From: Diadema setosum
Lineage: Eukaryota > Echinodermata > Echinoidea > Diadematoida > Diadematidae
Assembly (NCBI RefSeq): GCF_964275005.1
Contig: NC_092698.1
Location: forward strand, 34,398,162 to 34,462,161
Direction of reading: 5' to 3'
Length of the DNA stretch: 64,000 nt
Under the pieces are notes generated by a model that saw only the letters and a list, made by a program, of their open reading frames with translations, made no database searches and was not told the origin of the DNA. Position numbers and translations under genes: made by a program. Below, piece after piece: positions 1 through 11,983 of the stretch. Positions within the stretch are counted from its first letter, which is position 1, and the number at the start of each line of letters is the position of its first letter.

Positions 1-1122
1 CCGAATACCAGGCACACTGCTTCCAGTTGTTGTACTCGAGGAGCTCTCCCGGACCCGCATCTCCAGTAGCACCCTGTGGCCCAGGGGGTCCGGGAGGTCC
101 CACCGGTCCTTGAGCGCAGGACTAAGACAAAATATTACATTGATTATCTCTGGACCACCGAAATGAAAGATTCAGTATGAAAAGGTTAATGATAAGAATG
201 AAATATTGGTGAAGGCACTCAGAATTATGAATTCAATTTGATTTAAAGCTGTATTGTCAAGTATAAGTGTAGAACACCATCAAAAAGAATATGTTAAAGT
301 ATATTGCCTTCTAGAAAAACCAATCATCAATCTATAATGTGTCAATATTCAAATGGTCACACAAAGAATGGTTCTCCTATATAGTAATTGGAATGTTAGA
401 AAGTAAAAAAGTTGGAAAAGTAATTTTGATGGCACTTAATATAAACGCATGTTTAATGTTGTGATGAATATGTCATTCATAATAACTGCTTTGGAAACTT
501 CGGAAACCTTTCTTCCGGAGGTTTTTAGGTAAATGATTTGAACATGATTCGACAATGTGTTATCAAACAAACTAAACTCCGTAAAGAAATAGTTTTTCTA
601 AAATGTTGACACCTTCTATAGTTTTCGATGTTACCCTACACTGATTACATGGGAGGCAGCAGGGTTACCAAAAAGTATAACTCCTGATAATGGCTTATCT
701 TAAAAAACAGACATTTTACACTCTTATTGGGTTGCCAGACTGCATTTACCTTTGTAGTAAGTTTCTATGTTTACATGGCAGTATTTTGATGATTTTTATA
801 CAATGTTATCCACTGATGTGTATGACACTTTCATGTGATATATCAGGAAGAGTTCAATTAGATTAAATTAATTTCAATTCAGTAATTCTTCATTCGCTCA
901 GTTATAAACATTCTGTATCAAAAAATCATAACACAGTTATGAAAATAAGAGGCCTTTTCTTTCTTTAGATAATGAAGAAATGGAAATGTCAAGGATAACT
1001 TATGTTATACTGTCAACTAAACAGTAGCATATGTCATAATGTCGAGAGGTGATTTTTCAAAGTTTAGCATCATCCGACAACACACTCGCGAGCACACACA
1101 CACATGCATATGATTATTTACA

Positions 1123-1186
<64 letters not shown>

Positions 1187-1242
1187 CTGTTATATAGATG
1201 CAAGAGATGTTGTGCCAACGTTTAAACTTCCAGGTAATCTGT

Positions 1243-1297
<55 letters not shown>

Positions 1298-2064
1298 GAA
1301 ATATGACAGGCCCTCGTAACGCAGTAAGTGCTACATTTCGTGAGAGCATTCCTTAAAAGCATGTGACAGAATTCTTGGTGGCGATTGTAAGATCATTCTT
1401 CAATATATGTAAAATCGAGTCTTGAGAGCCAAGTTCAGATAATGATCAAGATACATGTATCTGCAGATCAAATATTGCGTTCTGTAATATCACAAACGGA
1501 AGTGAAATTCGTGATACCACATTAGTTATACCAAGAATGAAATTCACAACATCAAGAACTTAATTTGTAGTGTCTCAAAGTGGTATCCTCTTGGAATGCA
1601 ATGTATTTTTCAATGTCAAAAACGGAATTTATGATATCACGAATCGATGTATTATCAGTAACTGTACTTCTTGATATGAAAGAATGAATAATGATAGGAC
1701 TTATAAGCCCAAATACACAATGTCACCTTATTTCACCTTGAAAAAACAACAACTATAATATAGAATCATATTGAAATGAATCGAAATTAGTGTCAATTTC
1801 TATCTATAAAACATTGCTGACAAATCTACCTCTACAAGAATTTCGGATCCCTTTAGACTTAATGAGCACTCAAAAGCATCACAAACAATGCACATAATGG
1901 GGAAAAAATCAGCAACAAACACATAACAATAGCTTTCATTATTATTACTTTTTTAACCAGATTAGATTGTGACAAGAAACTTTCATATCAAGAAAACTCA
2001 CCGCTCCCCATGCATGAATACATGGAAGAGTGAAACCGAGTAAAATGATGAGGCTATACAGCAT
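1..2064 (-). CDS. CTHRC1-like: CTHRC1-like gene 1 (subfamily A), first two exons only, cut by window edge
   Basis: Exon 1 is 2002-2064 (21 codons, ATG at 2062-2064). It encodes a hydrophobic signal peptide ending A-W-G-A before a GTGAGT donor. Exon 2 is 1-121 and runs off the window. It follows a TTAG acceptor and starts S-C-A-Q-G-P-V, then several Gly-X-Y triplets, G-E-L-L-E-Y and [10 protein letters not shown]. The junction is phase 0, as in genes 2 and 3. CTHRC1 proteins are secreted and are linked in vertebrates to matrix remodelling and Wnt/planar polarity signalling; the role here is unknown. The core and C-terminal exons must lie to the left of the window. The visible part has no damage. 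The 5' leader resembles that of gene 2 (shared GGAATTATT...GGAATAAAAT), which suggests a recent tandem copy. Confidence 0.85.
1126..1292. repeat. Two (TA)n microsatellites in intron 1 of gene 1
   Basis: Runs of pure TA occupy 1126-1184 and 1246-1292, separated by about 60 bp of non-repeat sequence. Open frames across them are only Y-I repeats and are not genes. Confidence 0.95.
1430..1690. repeat. Degenerate relic of the GATATCA palindromic array
   Basis: Scattered, diverged words such as TATCACAAACGG, ATTCGTGATACCAC and TATGATATCACGAATC recur every 20-60 bp. They match the outer arm repeats of the foldback element at 15504-23276. No tips or minisatellite remain, so this is a relic or an independent small array in intron 1 of gene 1. 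Confidence 0.5.
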
Positions 2065-3110
2065 TTCTTCGATTTCGAGTAGCTTGATTATTTTATTCCC
2101 GAAATAATTCCATGAATTGAGACCTCAGTACTTTAAAAGAATATTGGCGGACGAAGCGAGATAGTTAGAATATCAAATCTCATCTGCCTCCTCGCGCGAG
2201 ACACTTCTCTTGCCAGAGGTGTTATGAAAGGATTCCCTCTTGCTCATTACTCAGAGAAAGTGCATTGTATTTGGGCAATCAATACGAGCCACAAGTACGG
2301 CTGGCTGTCACCGTGTGACACGGACTGACTATCATACAGTGTACTAGTATACGGTTTTCCAGGTCTGGGTTAATCAATATGCAGAGGCACAAGTAATGCA
2401 GAGTGTTTCGATTATGACGCAACAATGGACCTGTTGCTATACGTATAACGCATATTGGCCTTGAGAGATGCAGTCACAAAGAAGAAAGGAAATTGGGAAC
2501 AATATTGTCTGGAAGTGTTCCTGAAGTTTACTTCTGATTGACAAGATCTTGTTTTTGCAAAGTTATGGTCAATTTTTTGACATATTGATATGTATAAATG
2601 TTTCGACGCCCCCACTCCCCCCCCCCTTTTTTTTGTTAAGCACGATTACGATTAGGGCGAAAACAGAAAATAAGTCAAGTCGTATCTATTTGTTTTTCTT
2701 GAAGGAAAGTAACAGTAATGGATGAATATCTTCTTACTATCATGGTTAACATTATTATACTTCCTAAGGAACAAGACAAAATATTTCCCTTACAAATAAT
2801 TTAGACTTCAAACAAACAGCTTATAGCTTAAGTGCCTCCAAATCAGGAATTTCAACAGTGAATTTCAGATGATGAAATACAGTTTATTAATGTTTTTACT
2901 GAAGATTATGTCTTGTAATTAGCTGAATTAAAGTCAGTTTATTGATCGATGTATATAGGGAGAGATGTTGTAACTACAACAGACACTGATTGTGTTTATT
3001 CGAAAGGAGCAAATTCTTTCTACAGGTTCCGTAAAAAGTTATGTTTATATTAACATTATTGGTTATCTTCTTCATTAAAACTGCATCATAGTTATGATCT
3101 ACATCGCAGG

Positions 3111-3147
<37 letters not shown>

Positions 3148-3682
3148 TAAGTCACAATTTCTAGCTTTCAAATTATTGTATTGATATATGCACTGCTCTC
3201 TTCAATTCAAATATTGTACTTGTTCATGGATGTCCTGATATTGCAATAAACAGTAGGCGAAAGTTCACACAAAAATAAATTACATAGATTGTGAACTAAT
3301 GTACTGTCCTTTTATTAGTGACAGTATTATTTTAACGATTTTGTAAGCCGGAGTGTGTGTATTTTTCTGTTATCACGCATTTGGACATCACGCAATATTC
3401 AGTCAGCAAAGTTCCACAGTTTCTGAGAGCCACAACAATATTCAACATGACCATCAGATTACGAAGATTATGGTAATGGTGATGAGGATCTTAATCCCAT
3501 TGATGGAACAAGCTTTATCGAACTGAAATGACTTAATTAACCTGAGAAGATCTAGAAAAGATCGAAAATCAGTTTGATCCTTATCAGTGCGTTCTATATT
3601 TACAAACCTTTACCAATGCACATAAGAAAAAAAAAATTATTTCCATTTCTTTTTCATTAATCAATGCTGCCATGCACGGCTC
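2065..3682. other. Intergenic, genes 1-2
   Basis: Holds the promoter side of gene 1 and the 3' flank of gene 2. An (AT)n run lies at about 3113-3144, and short homopolymers are present. I see no exon or RNA gene here. Confidence 0.6.
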
Positions 3683-6603
3683 CTAGTAGTTAGATGCAGG
3701 AACTTCCTTGATGATGATCCTTGAGGCGCTGTTCCACCCCGTGTAGGCGTCGTAGTTCCCGTACCCGGAGCAGTCCCCGACCATGAACTTGACGTTCACG
3801 CTGCCTGCAGCCACGTTGTGACAGTAGCCTGTGAGAGATAGACAAGCAAATATGTAGCGGAAGCGATATTTCCTTCTTTTTTTCTACTTGTGATGTCAAG
3901 GCTGAGGAAGAAAAACGGTGCATGAAAAATTCAATTTAAGTTGAAATTACTAGAAATGTATCAATACCTCACAATTCAGACGTTGCCTGCATGGATCTTT
4001 CTCGTAGACCATTATAATGATTATCATGATTATGAATTTCAAAAGAGTACTTGCAATTTCTATCAAGAATTTGATTTGTTAATGTATCAATATCTTACTA
4101 TTTTGAACTTGCTTTGATCTTACTTAAGATCCAAGCTTCGTTCGGCATTTGGGTGATTTCTAAAAACTTGTATTTGGAAATGTATTTCCAAAACTAGTAT
4201 TTGGAACTAGTATTTGGAAATGTATTTCCAAAACTAGTTGCAATTTGTACAATGTAACTCACCCTGAATGCTCCTGTGCCTGTGTAGATTCATGTGGTAG
4301 GTATTCGTTTGGTATACGACGCCGTCAATGGGCGTGGGTGAGCATTCGTTGTCGTTGAAGGTGAAGTACCATCGCTTACAGCATCCGTCACAGCCGTACA
4401 GACGAAGGTTTCCTCCGTAATACACCCACAAGGCCGAACTGCTGTCCCGTTTATTGAACGTGCAGGTCTGGAAAAGATGCATTGGTTACACTGAAAATGC
4501 ATTTCCACATCGGACCTTGATTTAAAACAACAACACCAACAAAACACAAAATAAAATGTGAATTTTTATATTTTAGTATGATTCCATGAAACAGTGATGA
4601 TTGTAAATTTTCAGGCAAATTACATGAGGTTCTGACGTCATGGCCTGAAAGTATTCAGCCCCCGCAAATCTTCATTAAAACCCCTCTTTTTAACAAAAAA
4701 AAAAAATCACATGATTATTTCAGATCACATTTTTTTGTGTGTGATGTAAAGATAGAAAGTAGACCTTATAGGGAAAAGGTTTAGTTTCTGAAATGTGATT
4801 TTTATGACATTTTTGATATCTTTATGATGCCTTCGTGTTATCTTTATATTTTTACGATATTTCTAATGATATTTTGTATGATATCTTTGTTCACACTTTC
4901 AGATCTCTTAGATGACAACAAATGCACTAATATGCATATTACGCTCGCGACCAATATGGCATATGTTGTGAAAATGTGTGAAACCGTAAGATGCCATAAC
5001 TTTCTCAATCTCATGTACTCATACGCACTTTGTATCTTTCCTCTGTTTTAAGGTATGATTCGAAACTTCATTGTATCAAACACTGGCATTTCAATAGTCA
5101 TTCTAAAGAGCTATCTTGAGGCAATGATCGCCAGGCAGAATCGAACTGCATTCATTTGTTCCCTATATCCGCTGCCGATCTCTTGCGAATTCCATCAACA
5201 GCTAGGGATATCTCTTTGCAAAATACTTTTCAAAGCCAGATGGGCAATTAGAAAGGTTCAAGCAAAACCAAATCCTTCTCTGTGGGGCAAAAACAAATTA
5301 GCCCAACACGTACTCCTTGAGAATTTTGTTGGAGAAATCAACATGTCATCGTTAATTGGCACCTCTTACTGTAACTTCACATCTTTTAGTGGAGAAAGAT
5401 TACATGCAAAATAGACTTACTCATAAGATATGCACAAGAGTCAGAAAGAAATAGACAGACGTGTTCCAATTTGAGACGGAAAGTGGGAACTTTGATTGAC
5501 TAAAACGTAATGCCAATTGAAGACATACATTTGGAATTTAAGAGGCTTCTCAAAATTCTGCAGCCGAGACAATGTCCAAAGAAAAATAAAAGCTCAAATG
5601 AAAGGGAATCTTCGCGAACACTAACACTAACAACAACAGCAACAACAAATCAAAAGGCATGGTAAAAGATGCATCAAATTACAGCAATTTTGTCTAATTA
5701 GGATTAGAGTTAAAATCATCTGAAAGCACAGCAAAACGAACAAAATAATCATTTTGTGCAATAGCTATACGTCGAGTGTGTAACAATCTACCTTTCAACT
5801 TATTACAAGTTTCCTGCTTGATGTGAGGTGAATTTATGTTTAAGTTTATGAGAGTTTTATTTTCCATCATTTTGCTCACTTACGTAGATTGTATCGTAGT
5901 CGTTCCCATTCGCAGAATACCAGGCGCACTGCTTCCAGTTGTTGTACTCAAGGAGCTCCCCCGGACCAGATGTTCCAGACGGACCCTTCGGCCCCGGAGG
6001 TCCAGGAGGGCCCACCGGACCTTGGGCACATGACTACCGAAGACAAAAACAAAATACAAAAACAAGAAAGAAGCAAAAACAACAACAACAATTAAACAAA
6101 ACAAACCCCCCTCTTCCTCATTTACATCACAATGCAAACTTCCAAACAACGCAAAACAAAACGAAGACAGCCATCAGCTTCAACTGGACAACCGAGGGAA
6201 GTATACTCATGTATACTCTATTAAAGTCATCATGCTTTAATTTATGAGGTGTTCAAATTCACATGTAATTTTATTTTTCTTCATTAAACAGATCAAGAAT
6301 AAAGTTGATACTTACTCTTACCAAGTAAAAGTGAAGAACGAATGAGTGCTGAGTGTGCAGCAAGATACCAATATTTGATAAGCGTGTAGTGCATGGAGGT
6401 AAAAAGAATTATGCAACTGATTCTGGTAAGTCGGTAACATACGGATGTCTTGAATTGGTTCCCACTTTAAGAAGACTACTAAAAATATATATATATTTTT
6501 AAATGGAATGAGAACAAATTTTATTTGTATATTTACATTTAGTTGTTGCTTCGTTTGCTTTTTGCTTTTATCAAGAAGCAAATCTGAGATACTGTAAGGC
6601 CCT

Positions 6604-6656
<53 letters not shown>

Positions 6657-7437
6657 TCAAGACGGTCGATATGTCATGGTGTCGATATCAAGATTGAATT
6701 CCACATCAGTACACTTTTTTTTTTTTATTCAGCATGGGCATTCACTCAAATATCAAAAGAGCAACCTGCAGATAGATTTAAATACTAAAGCAGTTAAGTG
6801 ATGATTAAGGATTTTAGTCAGAGAAATACACATCAATGAAAAGAAAAATCTATATTGGCTCTGCCATGTGACTTGATTTTCACACCATCTACAGTGCTTT
6901 ATTTCTTAGAAGAAAGAAAAAAAAAATGTTCCCATGCTATATGGGTAATTGACTGGTGATGACTGTAACGGGCCGGCCAGTAACTATGTTTGCCTCAGTT
7001 GCTATGTAGTAAAATCACCCATAATATTAGTGGAATAAAAGATCCGCCACCAAGGGGGAAAAGAAAAATTCAAGCAACTCGCACAACTTTTCCTCCCTGC
7101 AAACACGCAAAGCACACAAAGCTTTGTACTCTTTTGACTACCTTTAAAATGATTCTGAATAATTTCATTTCCCCCACAAAGAACAAAGTAAGCCCCCTAT
7201 GTTAACGGATGAAATAAAGTATTATGGATTGGAACATACTCGCAACCAATTGCACTTTTCTTTGCTTCATCATGGCAATGCTTGAATCGACGACAAACGA
7301 AGCATACACTTACTGATACACGAGTTTAAGACACCAACTATTGGTAAAACACTGCGGTGAGGAACAGAGCTTACCGATCCCCATGCAACCACACATGAAA
7401 CAGGGAAGAAGAGCAGAAAAATGAGACAATGCAGCAT
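3683..7437 (-). CDS. CTHRC1-like: CTHRC1-like gene 2 (subfamily A), complete, four exons
   Basis: Exons are 7375-7437, 5884-6033, 4263-4467 and 3683-3828, with phases 0, 0 and 1 and GT...AG boundaries throughout. They give a 187-residue protein. Residues 1-21 are a signal peptide (M-L-H-C-L-I-F-L-L-F-F). Residues 22-46 are S-C-A-Q followed by seven Gly-X-Y-type triplets. Next come [10 protein letters not shown] and a Cys-rich core with C-T-F-N-K-R, L-W-V-Y-Y-G-G-N-L-R-L, C-C-K-R-W-Y-F-T-F-N and E-C-S. The last exon has G-Y-C-H, Y-T-G-W-N-S-A-S-R-I-I-I and ends P-A-S-N-Y. These line up with the core of human CTHRC1 (243 residues from memory), which has A-C-C-Q-R-W-Y-F-T-F and T-G-W-N-S-V-S-R-I-I-I. 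The product is probably a secreted oligomer. The collagen part is much shorter than in vertebrates and I see no N-X-S/T site. Confidence 0.9.
6606..6654. repeat. (AT)n microsatellite in intron 1 of gene 2
   Basis: About 49 bp of uninterrupted AT dinucleotides. The intron (6034-7374) holds nothing else I recognise. Confidence 0.95.
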
Positions 7438-7489
7438 CTTCTCCTCTTGCCAAGTGATTTTATTCCAAGAATAATTCCTTTTGCAGAAG

Positions 7490-7500
7490 TTCTATATACA
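7490..7500 (-). promoter_or_regulatory. Candidate TATA box of gene 2
   Basis: The minus strand reads TGTATATAGA about 55-65 bp upstream of the gene 2 ATG. This spacing would leave a short 5' leader. The leader between them shares a block with gene 1. This is inferred from motif and position only. Confidence 0.4.
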
Positions 7501-9238
7501 GGATGGATGCTAGCACGAAGGAAATTCGTATTCTTGCCGAAATCTTGCTTACAATTTCATTCGCTCCTTTTCCATCAGGCAGTCGGAGAAGTCCCACCAA
7601 ATAAGCAGTGCGATAAGTTGACTCTTTGCTAACAGATCAGTTGGGAGACCAAGAGATATGCTTGATTTCATTACAACCATGCAGTTGTCGGTCTGTCGTC
7701 ACTGACTAAATCAATATGTAGGTGTTTCGATTTTTTGTAAGATGTTACTTGTTACCTGTTCGGTTCTAACGTCATTGTTCGTACACCTCACACTTAACTG
7801 GGTGTAGCCTCTGGTTTGCTTTTACATGTAGTTTTGTCAGTTTAGTTATGTATGGTTAGATCCCTGAGGCGTAATCGAGGTCACTGCAGAATGCAGACGT
7901 TTGAATAATGGCAGACATTGTATTCCTATATTCGGCTTAACTTGCATTTTTTTTACCTCGCAGTTTAAGAATACGTCTGCAACAGTCTGGTATATTCGTG
8001 CATTCACAATAATACAATTCCGTAATTTCATACAATTTATCGTTCGATCGACAATTCCGAATAATCAGTTTCTTAAACGTAACTTCAAACCGGTTGAATA
8101 AGCTGATAGTCTGTGTATCATTGTCTTGATACATGTATACTTCATTCATTTCAACAATATATGCCACTATGACAAGAATGACGACGTATCTAAACAACGC
8201 ACGTAGTTTGCGCAAGCGCAGCTACAAAACACAACAGCTATGACCACAACACCGACACGATCTGAAGATCAATACATTCTTCTCGACGTTAGTTCGTGGC
8301 GCTCTTTCTATATACGTTAGTCCTTTTGTTGGACTCTAATATATAGTATACTGACGAATGGCTCTAGAGCGCAAGTCTACAAGACCTAGCTGTTAAACAA
8401 TTGCTGGTTAAAATCGTTCCTCGGTCCTCGAAATAAGATTGCAACATTTGTATGCTTATAACATATTACTTTGACGTCTGATTACCGAAAGGAAACTTTT
8501 TTTTTTTCAAGTTTTATACCAAGTAGGTATTATAACTGTTCCTAATCCTGATGTATTACAGGTGTTGAACTCTACTCATTTCATGCTTATTTACACTCGA
8601 GGTGTATGCCGAGACGGTAATCTTCAATTTAATGATATGTACTCATTTAACCCAGCGTCTAGGAACTTCGGACATCTATACTGATTAAACAAAAAGGCTA
8701 AGATATATACATTCGCAGCGGCAAACGGGGCATCAAGAGTTTTATCACCGAAGGAAATAGGCTGTGGCTTCAATTATGGGACTTCATCCCACTCTCTTCG
8801 TAGACATACTTGTCCAACTATAAACCAAGAAAAGATGTCCTCATATACTATTAAGGTTTCATTTTGAAAGAAAAATGAATAATTATGGACGGTCTTCTCT
8901 TCACTCTTTCGTGGGTATTTCGTTTCCAAGTTGTAACACCTTTGACACATCGTCAAAATATCATGTTGGGCAACAACGCTTGGTATGTATGCTCTACTAA
9001 GAGGCATGAAGCTGCGTGATGAAAGTTAGAAACTCTCACGTAATTCGGGTCCCTATACCAAGGTCTGTTAGCAGCATGAGGCCGTTGTGACTTCTTTCAG
9101 CGGGACCATTAAACAACAGCGAAATTCTTTTACTATAATTATAGAGATGATTCCGAGAACGTCTTTTTATTCAATCCCGCATTAGAGTCAGTAGCTGTAA
9201 TAAGCATGTCACTTTATTTGCTGTTGCAAATCTCTCTA
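7501..9238. other. Intergenic, genes 2-3
   Basis: No exon, RNA gene or clear mobile element is visible. A TGCGCAAGCGCAG word at about 8209-8221 resembles an NRF1 site. AATAAA on the minus strand at 9213-9218, about 21 nt past the gene 3 stop, and another at 9166-9171 are likely poly(A) signals of gene 3. Confidence 0.5.
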
Positions 9239-11887
9239 TTAGTAGTTAGATGCTGGGACTTCCTTGATGATGATCCTTGAGGCGCTGTTCCAGCCAGTGT
9301 AGGCGTCGTAGTTCCCGTACCCGGAGCAGTCCCCGACCATGAACTTGACGTTCACGCTGCCTGCAGCCACGTTGTGACAGTAGCCTGTGAGCAGTGATGA
9401 GAATTGAATGAGAAATGAAAAGGATCAGTACAAATAGGAGTACTGCGGTATTCCGCCATATTTTCACAAAGGATGACAAATGACAAACATTCCTGATTCA
9501 AGTTATCAGTTTTTGTTGGCGTTGTTTTGATTGGCTTCATCATATTATATTTGTTTTGTAAGGCATGTTTTTAGAATAGTGATTACACTGAGGCAGCTGG
9601 TTTCCTGGATAAGAGCACGATACTGTGGGACCATCTCGTATTTTGCAGTGCAGCTGTATGCTTTAACGCTAGACTACAATGTCATGTCCACTGGTACATA
9701 ATAATACGCACATTAGAAAAGAGTCCGGTATATTTAAATTCTTGCAACCGTTGAGTCCTTTTCAATTCAAGACCGACACAGTCTTTAGCTGTTTTTACGT
9801 CATCATGTTGGTAGATCATTTTATCTTGAGTCGGACGTGACTTGACCTTGTCAGGGACACAGTCCCAGGAAGGAACACAGTCCCAGGAACATTTAACCAT
9901 GATGGATCCTCCATTAGGTCCAGGACCTAAACTCTGAACACTTTCACACGAATTGAAAAGAAGTAATCTGGAAGCAAATGTCCTTCTTTTTTCCTTACAC
10001 GAATGACTGTGCTTTGATTCAAAGTTGAGAATGTATCTCATGTTGAATGAATAATATATTCACGTTGTGATAAGAGAGAAAAGAGTATTGGACTCGCGAG
10101 ATAAACTCACCCTGAATGCTTCTATGACGATGAAGATTCATGTAGTACGTGTTCGTTTGGTAGACTACGCCATCGATTGGAGTGGGTGAGCATTCGTTAT
10201 CGTTGAAGGTGAAGTACCATCGCTTGCAGCAACCGTTGCACCCGTAGAGACGAAGATTTCCTCCGTAATACACCCACAGAGCCGAACTGCTGTCTCTCTT
10301 GTTGAAAGTGCACGTCTGGAACAAGCAAACCGTTAAACGAACAATCAAAGAACCATTCGATGCTTGAGAGTTAAGTTTTCTTCCTGTAGATAAGCTCTTG
10401 CAAAGTATTTTACATTGTACCCAGCAATGCCAAGTTCATTTATTCGTCCACTCATTGAAATAGTGTTTCCGACTCATCCGCGTCATTATGATAAATTTAA
10501 AGACACCATAAATGGAATGTAAAAAAAAAATGCTGTAATGGTTTTCACATTTAAAATTTGTTCTATCATACTTTGAATACGCATTCACCTGTTTCCAGTG
10601 TCAGAATCTGGAAATATTTTGAAATTCAAATCTTTCCGTCTGCTTTAAAAAAAAAATGTTGTTATAGTATTATATGGATTTCATAAAATCTTTCGTTTTT
10701 GAAATGCCTAATCTCCTGTATTTTTTCGCATATTGCATATTGTTTACTTCATTTTGATCACTTCAGTATTCATTACATGTATGTATGTATGTATGTATAA
10801 TAACTATAAGATCACTGTTGTTGATATACTCTATTCATTTCACACTGCCTTGTTCACCTTATTCCCTGTTATACAAACGAGAGTGAATGCATGGTTTGTC
10901 GAAAAATGAAAATAAATTTCAAATTGTAATTTGAATTGGAAATCTAAATTTCAGATCCATTTCTTTCTTTCTTTTTTGGGGTCTAGCGTAGAGTAAGACA
11001 AATTATCAAACTGTGGAAATACATCATCTTGGATCTGCGTTTCAGACAGTGTCAGAAATCAGAAGAAATGTGATATTTGACTTCATTAATTTGATAAATA
11101 CGGCTTTTGTGAGTGTGATAACTGCCATTATCTGGTATAATCAACAAGGTGATGTAATAATCATGTAGACTTGTTTCTTAACACAAAAATATTAGATGAT
11201 TGCCAAATCACAACAAACAAACAAAAAATTGAACACTGTCGGCATTAGAATGCTCTCCAAACAAACCAGATGGGTCATTTAAAGACGCACTCACATAGAT
11301 TGTATCGTAGTCATTTCCGTTCGCAGAATACCAGGCACACTGCTTCCAGTTGTTGTATTCAAGGAGTTCCCCTGGGCCTGATGTTCCAGACGGACCCTTC
11401 GGCCCCGGAGGTCCAGGAGGGCCCACCGGACCTTGGGCACATGACTTAAACAAACAAGGATATCATCTTTTTTAATTCAATCAAACTTAGTGTTGATTTT
11501 ATTGTCCACATTGCATGAAAATAACAAGTACTTTTATATGCTTCACGTTAAATAATTCACACTTGCTGACTCTGGATGACTGATAAATAATGTTTGCTTA
11601 AGCTCTAAGTTGTGCATGATACAAGAAGGGGTAATCGTTGTTATTACGATGATATGGTAATCATCACAAATCAAATATTTCGCAAAAAAAGTCCCCTTAT
11701 TCGGTTACATATTTATGTTTCTTCTGCAGTTTGTCATGATAGATATTATGATATTTGATAACTAGAAATGTATGTTGTTTTAATGTTCTGTTTCGAACTT
11801 ACTTACCGCACCCCAAGCATCCACACTCCTCAAAGTTCCGATTAGAATAAATGACAAAACACAAATCATGGTCCGGGAATCCTTCAT
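9239..11887 (-). CDS. CTHRC1-like: CTHRC1-like gene 3 (subfamily A), complete, four exons
   Basis: Exons are 11807-11887, 11295-11444, 10111-10315 and 9239-9384, with the same phases as gene 2. The protein has 193 residues. The 27-residue signal peptide (M-K-D-S-R-T-M-I-C-V-L) ends A-W-G-A. Exon 2 is identical in protein to gene 2 exon 2, apart from any change I may have missed. The core differs from gene 2 by only a few residues (C-N-G-C-C for C-D-G-C-C, T-Y-Y-M-N for T-Y-H-M-N). The C-terminal exon is again identical in protein (ends V-P-A-S-N-Y). Introns differ in length (362, 979 and 726 bp). Near-identical exons beside diverged introns point to a fairly recent duplication, selection on the protein, or gene conversion. 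The role is expected to be that of a secreted CTHRC1-type protein. Confidence 0.9.
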
Positions 11888-11974
11888 TGTTTTCAAGGTC
11901 TGTCTGTAATTCCACATATATTCCTGATAATAACAGCTCCAACGGATTTCACAACTGGTCTCATAAATGTCAGA

Positions 11975-11983
11975 TATATAAAG
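11975..11983 (-). promoter_or_regulatory. Candidate TATA box of gene 3
   Basis: The minus strand reads CTTTATATA about 90 bp upstream of the ATG. The position suits a start site about 60 nt before the ATG. Motif evidence only. Confidence 0.4.

Noticed and set aside
1017-1349. Open frames of 70-110 codons across TA repeats, also at 17065-17450
   Set aside because: They are runs of Y-I from simple repeats on both strands, with no splice or start context.
5836-6247. Three overlapping plus-strand frames of 65-102 codons
   Set aside because: They are shadows of the collagen exon of gene 2 on the other strand. Proline/glycine-rich exons read open in several frames.
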